This document shows, in pieces, positions 61,601-64,000 of a DNA stretch of 64,000 nucleotides. The position numbers and the translations under genes are program-made. Under the pieces are notes generated by a model, which was not told the DNA's origin, searched no databases, and worked only from the letters and a program-made list of their open reading frames with translations. This DNA comes from Paenibacillus sp. Soil787 (GTDB lineage: Bacteria > Bacillota > Bacilli > Paenibacillales > NBRC-103111), in the NCBI RefSeq assembly GCF_001429545.1, contig NZ_LMSP01000048.1:156293-220292 (forward strand), written 5' to 3'. Position 1 is the stretch's first letter, and the number at the start of each line of letters is the position of its first letter.

Positions 61601-64000
61601 GGATCTGTGTTCTTCGCATCGATTTTCAGAGCTGTAGGCGCCATGAGAATCGGCGTAATTTCCAAACCGTTTACAATCGCCGTCGTACCGCCGAACTTGA
61701 AGTTCATTTGTCCATCACTAACAGAAGTCTGTGAAATAATTTTTTCGACGACGGATTTGTTGCCCGCCGTAACGGTCCCAAAGTCCGTACCTTCGATGGC
61801 AACTGTCGTTCTTGCACTTCCCAAATAGTCGCCAACGTAAAGCTTAACGGAATAAAGACCGTTCGGCATATCCACCATAAACTCCCAGCCAACATTGAAA
61901 TAGCCGAGCCAATCGCGGAGCAGGTCCGTACCGGTAGCACGATCACGGCCAATCATGCCTGTCGGGTCCTTGATGCCGTAGCCTTTCTCCGCCGTGTATG
62001 TGGAAGAAAGGTTAACGCCGGTATAGCCAGCTTGAACCGGTGAGGAAGACAAACCGAAGTCGAACTTGATGGTCGCATGCTTCGTTTTGATGACGACGAC
62101 ATCTGATTGTTCAGACTCTCCTTTGCCGTTAACTGCTGTAACTACTACATGGTAGGTTTGTCCTTCCGTCATACCTTGAATCGTAGTTGTCGGAACAGTC
62201 GACGTACCCACTAAGACGTAATTAGTGTCAGATGCTAACTTTCTATAAATCTTATAGATATCCGCACCTTCCACTGCATTCCACGTCAATACAGCGCCTG
62301 CATTGCTCACATTGCTTGCCACTACGCCGATTGGCTGGGGTGGAACTGCAGCAGGCGGCGCAACATCCGTGACATAGGCGGAAAGTGGAATATTAAGGTC
62401 TTTAATTCCGCCTGACAGAAGACGTGCGATTTGGATTGCGCCATATTCCTGGAAGTGCGTATCGTCCGCATTTCCGCTCGGGAAGGCAGTATAGGTACCT
62501 ATGGGTACATGTAGGAAGACAGCAAGCGTTCCAATTGGCCCGATGGTATCATAGTAAGCACGACTTAATGTGCTGAGATCCGCGAGTTTTACATCCATTT
62601 CTTGTGCCAGTTCTTTCATCGCGGCAACATAGGTCGGGAAGCTGACATTGAAGATACCGGTTGTCGCGTTAAAATCCCTGCGGCCGACGGGCGTTACCAA
62701 AATCGGCACAGCTCCACGCTGCCTAGCGCCATTGATATACGTCTTCAGATAGTTTTTATAATCCTCGGGAGATGCATACCGTTCTGGAACAGAGATTGTC
62801 GCATCATTATGACCGAATTGGATCAAGAAGTAGTCATTCGGTTTGATCGCTCGCAAAATGTTATCTAAACGACCTTCCGTGAGGAACGTTTTGCTGCTGC
62901 GGCCCCCGATGGACTGGTTGCTGAAGGTAATGTCGGAAGTAAAGTAACGGGAAATCATCTGTCCCCAACCAGCCTGAGGCTTCCAGTATGAATCGTAAGT
63001 CTGTACCGTAGAATCCCCTGCGATATAAACCGTAGGCATTTCTCCAGCCACCCGATCCGCTAGCTTGGAAATGACAAGCCCATTAATTTTGGGCGCAGAA
63101 CCCGAGAAGTAGATATTCAATTGACCGTCAACCAGCGCGACTTCGAACGTCTGCTCCAAATATTCGCCAGCTGCCTTAGGCGTAAGCGCAATTTTATTTG
63201 CCGTCATTCCTTCTACGGAAACAGCCACTTCAGTTGCTGCATTGGCATCACCTGCCGTTACCGTAACAGCGTAATCCCCATTTGCCAGGTCCACATTGAA
63301 GGAAGTGCCCGCTGGCGATAGATAATCGGATTTCAGTGGATCTAATGTGCCGCTGTTACCTGAGCTGACAAGCGAAGGATTGGCAAATCCGTATTTCAAC
63401 TGGGCTGTATAGGCCACTGGAGTCGTAATACCGAAATAGCCGTCAGCTACAGCCCCAGGACCGAAGTCTAATTTCAACGGCAGTCCGGAAGGCAGCTCGT
63501 TAGGGGCAGCATACACCGTGCTTGCTGCCACGCCCGAGGCTTCAGACACGCCTGCCGCATTCGTTGCTTTTACCTGATAGTAATGAACCGACAATGTGTC
63601 GGCCGTAGAATCTGTGAATGTCGTCGATGTTACCAAGCCGAGCTCGGTGTAAATTCCGGCAGCAGAATCCGAACGGAATATCTTATACCCCGTTGCTCCA
63701 TTCGATGCTGACCATTGCAAGGACACTTTATCCAAAGTGACACCGCTTACAATCAAGTTCGTCGGAGCAGCCGGAATTGATATAGACGGTATCACTTCCG
63801 CCGTTACAGAACTGCTCGCTGCAGATTCAAGTCCGCTTGCACCCAGAGCAGTGACTTGATAGGAATATATATTTCCTACAGAAACGGCCATATCGGTGTA
63901 AGAATTTACTGTCACTTGTTTGATAAAATCATAATTCGTTACGCTATTCGTCGCACGGTACACATTGTAATAGACCGAATCCGTCACGCTGCTCCAACCG
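58681..64000 (-). CDS. Giant secreted pectinase (partial): FnIII, CE12-like acetylesterase, PL11-like rhamnogalacturonan lyase
   Basis: The gene runs off the right edge: the frame is open through WSSVTDSVYY of an FnIII domain. Order by position: two FnIII (64000-63530), a DFGPG beta-domain (63485-63050), an SGNH esterase with GDST (near 63010), GGRSS, GHND and DDTH (near 62450), FnIII (62350-62080), a second DFG-type beta-domain (62065-61640), two FnIII (61630-61090), then a beta-propeller lyase (61085-59290). The lyase has three DxDGDGxxE calcium-binding-like motifs and ends in GVAWQNTGYNQPPH. Two Ig-like domains close the protein (59265-58681). The esterase matches rhamnogalacturonan acetylesterases (CE12) and the lyase matches PL11 rhamnogalacturonan endolyases. 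One chain could deacetylate and cleave the RG-I backbone of pectin. The signal peptide would lie outside the window. Confidence 0.9.
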   Translation of the reverse strand, partial: GWSSVTDSVYYNVYRATNSVTNYDFIKQVTVNSYTDMAVSVGNIYSYQVTALGASGLESAASSSVTAEVIPSISIPAAPTNLIVSGVTLDKVSLQWSASNGATGYKIFRSDSAAGIYTELGLVTSTTFTDSTADTLSVHYYQVKATNAAGVSEASGVAASTVYAAPNELPSGLPLKLDFGPGAVADGYFGITTPVAYTAQLKYGFANPSLVSSGNSGTLDPLKSDYLSPAGTSFNVDLANGDYAVTVTAGDANAATEVAVSVEGMTANKIALTPKAAGEYLEQTFEVALVDGQLNIYFSGSAPKINGLVISKLADRVAGEMPTVYIAGDSTVQTYDSYWKPQAGWGQMISRYFTSDITFSNQSIGGRSSKTFLTEGRLDNILRAIKPNDYFLIQFGHNDATISVPERYASPEDYKNYLKTYINGARQRGAVPILVTPVGRRDFNATTGIFNVSFPTYVAAMKELAQEMDVKLADLSTLSRAYYDTIGPIGTLAVFLHVPIGTYTAFPSGNADDTHFQEYGAIQIARLLSGGIKDLNIPLSAYVTDVAPPAAVPPQPIGVVASNVSNAGAVLTWNAVEGADIYKIYRKLASDTNYVLVGTSTVPTTTIQGMTEGQTYHVVVTAVNGKGESEQSDVVVIKTKHATIKFDFGLSSSPVQAGYTGVNLSSTYTAEKGYGIKDPTGMIGRDRATGTDLLRDWLGYFNVGWEFMVDMPNGLYSVKLYVGDYLGSARTTVAIEGTDFGTVTAGNKSVVEKIISQTSVSDGQMNFKFGGTTAIVNGLEITPILMAPTALKIDAKNTDPESPSVSLSWTGVEDVAKYNVYRKVSGTSKFQLIGSATTNAYIDNTVDAGMEYVYQVTTVDLASTETGPSTALNVSMVDPNVPIPAVPVNLQAISVNKNDLTLSWGPVTGAKTYNIYRSETSGGTFELIGKSSQSSYTDTTVLTTIPYYYKISAVSAGGVSGQSETLATPIVTVLSRQAEYLDRALVAVKQVNGVYVGWKMLGTDPSDIAFNLYRSGVKVNAEPITGATNLLDEAGTDTSVYLLKIVIGGREKVASKEASVWQNNYMSTPLQKPEGGITKSGEAYTYSANDTSVGDVDGDGTYELIVKWDPSNSHDNSQAGYTGNVYIDAYKMDGTRLWRIDLGPNIRAGAHYTQFQVYDLDGDGKAEVTFKTADGTIDGTGIAIGDATADHRNSSGYVLEGPEYLTVFNGLTGKAIATTDYDPPRGVVSDWGDSYGNRVDRFLAAVAYLDGEHPSLIVSRGYYTRTVIVAYDFKNGALTKKWRFDTNDEGLGAAYTAQGDHNLSIGDVDGDGKDEITFGAMAIDDDGTPLYNTGLGHGDAQHLGDLDPSRPGLEFFNVHEHLDSPYGLDFRDAKTGEILWGVKTGIDTGRGMSADIDPNYLGEEVWAATITNAQHIPLSGLYSAKGELISMSIPSSTNFGIWWDGDLSRELLDSNHVDKWDYVNHTTNRLFTAEGALSNNSTKATPNLQADLFGDWREEIVWRSTDSSELRIYTTSTVTQTRLRTLMHDPIYRLGVAWQNTGYNQPPHTSFYLGTDMEEPTAPHLTIVNEPAPGLPPTTTDDAPTGWVNKDIKVTLTASDSGSGVAGTYYTVDGGAEQEGSSIIITDEGTHTLSYWSIDMKGNAESPHAAVVQIDKTAPTLNLVLDQTALWPPNHEMITVKATINANDSLSGNTSIVLTSIASNEPDDGLGDGDTPGDIQGAQISTLDTEFMLRAERSGKGNGRIYTITYTAIDSAGNTTTQTANVIVSHNQ

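Overview
The window looks like a Paenibacillus-type Firmicute. Support: moderate GC with AT-rich gaps, strong AGGAGG-type ribosome sites, copper-amine-oxidase-like and FnIII-rich secreted proteins, a GlnK/GlnL (YcbA/YcbB)-type two-component pair, and a large lipopeptide NRPS cluster. The species cannot be named from sequence alone.

Positions 1-37192 (minus strand) hold a lipopeptide-type NRPS operon that runs off the left edge. Transcription goes right to left: a type II thioesterase, NRPS subunit 1 (starter C domain plus modules 1-5, broken by a frameshift near 27825), subunit 2 (modules 6-7), subunit 3 (modules 8-9 plus a lone C domain) and subunit 4 (an orphan C-domain C-lobe, module 10, then a partial C domain). 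Ten-residue specificity codes read by hand give: acyl-Thr1-Orn2-Thr3-Tyr4-(D)Phe5-X6-(D)Thr7-Pro8-Val9-Thr10-... . E domains after modules 5 and 7 are followed by DCL-type C domains, as expected. I do not recognise this order as a known lipopeptide. No terminal TE lies in the window.

Positions 37193-39290 hold an AT-rich divergent promoter region and a secreted lipase (+). It converges on a minus-strand run (47017-39312): a 53-aa unknown protein, a secreted unknown protein, a MacA/MacB-like efflux system (membrane fusion protein, ATPase, permease), an Sfp-type phosphopantetheinyl transferase and a membrane-anchored PAF-acetylhydrolase-like hydrolase. The PPTase would activate the NRPS carrier domains, and the pump is a plausible exporter or self-protection system.

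Positions 47257-50979 hold a secreted beta-propeller protein and a convergent MFS exporter. About 900 bases follow without an intact gene; they contain a possible gene remnant and a nested inverted-repeat element.

Positions 51880-58543 form a dicarboxylate/aspartate module. A DAACS symporter, aspartate ammonia-lyase and NAD-malic enzyme form a minus-strand operon, with a divergent GlnK/GlnL-like kinase and regulator. A cre-like site lies before the symporter. Together they would import aspartate or C4-acids and feed them through fumarate and malate to pyruvate.

Positions 58681-64000 (minus, partial) encode a giant secreted pectin enzyme that joins a rhamnogalacturonan acetylesterase (CE12-like) and a rhamnogalacturonan lyase (PL11-like) with FnIII modules.
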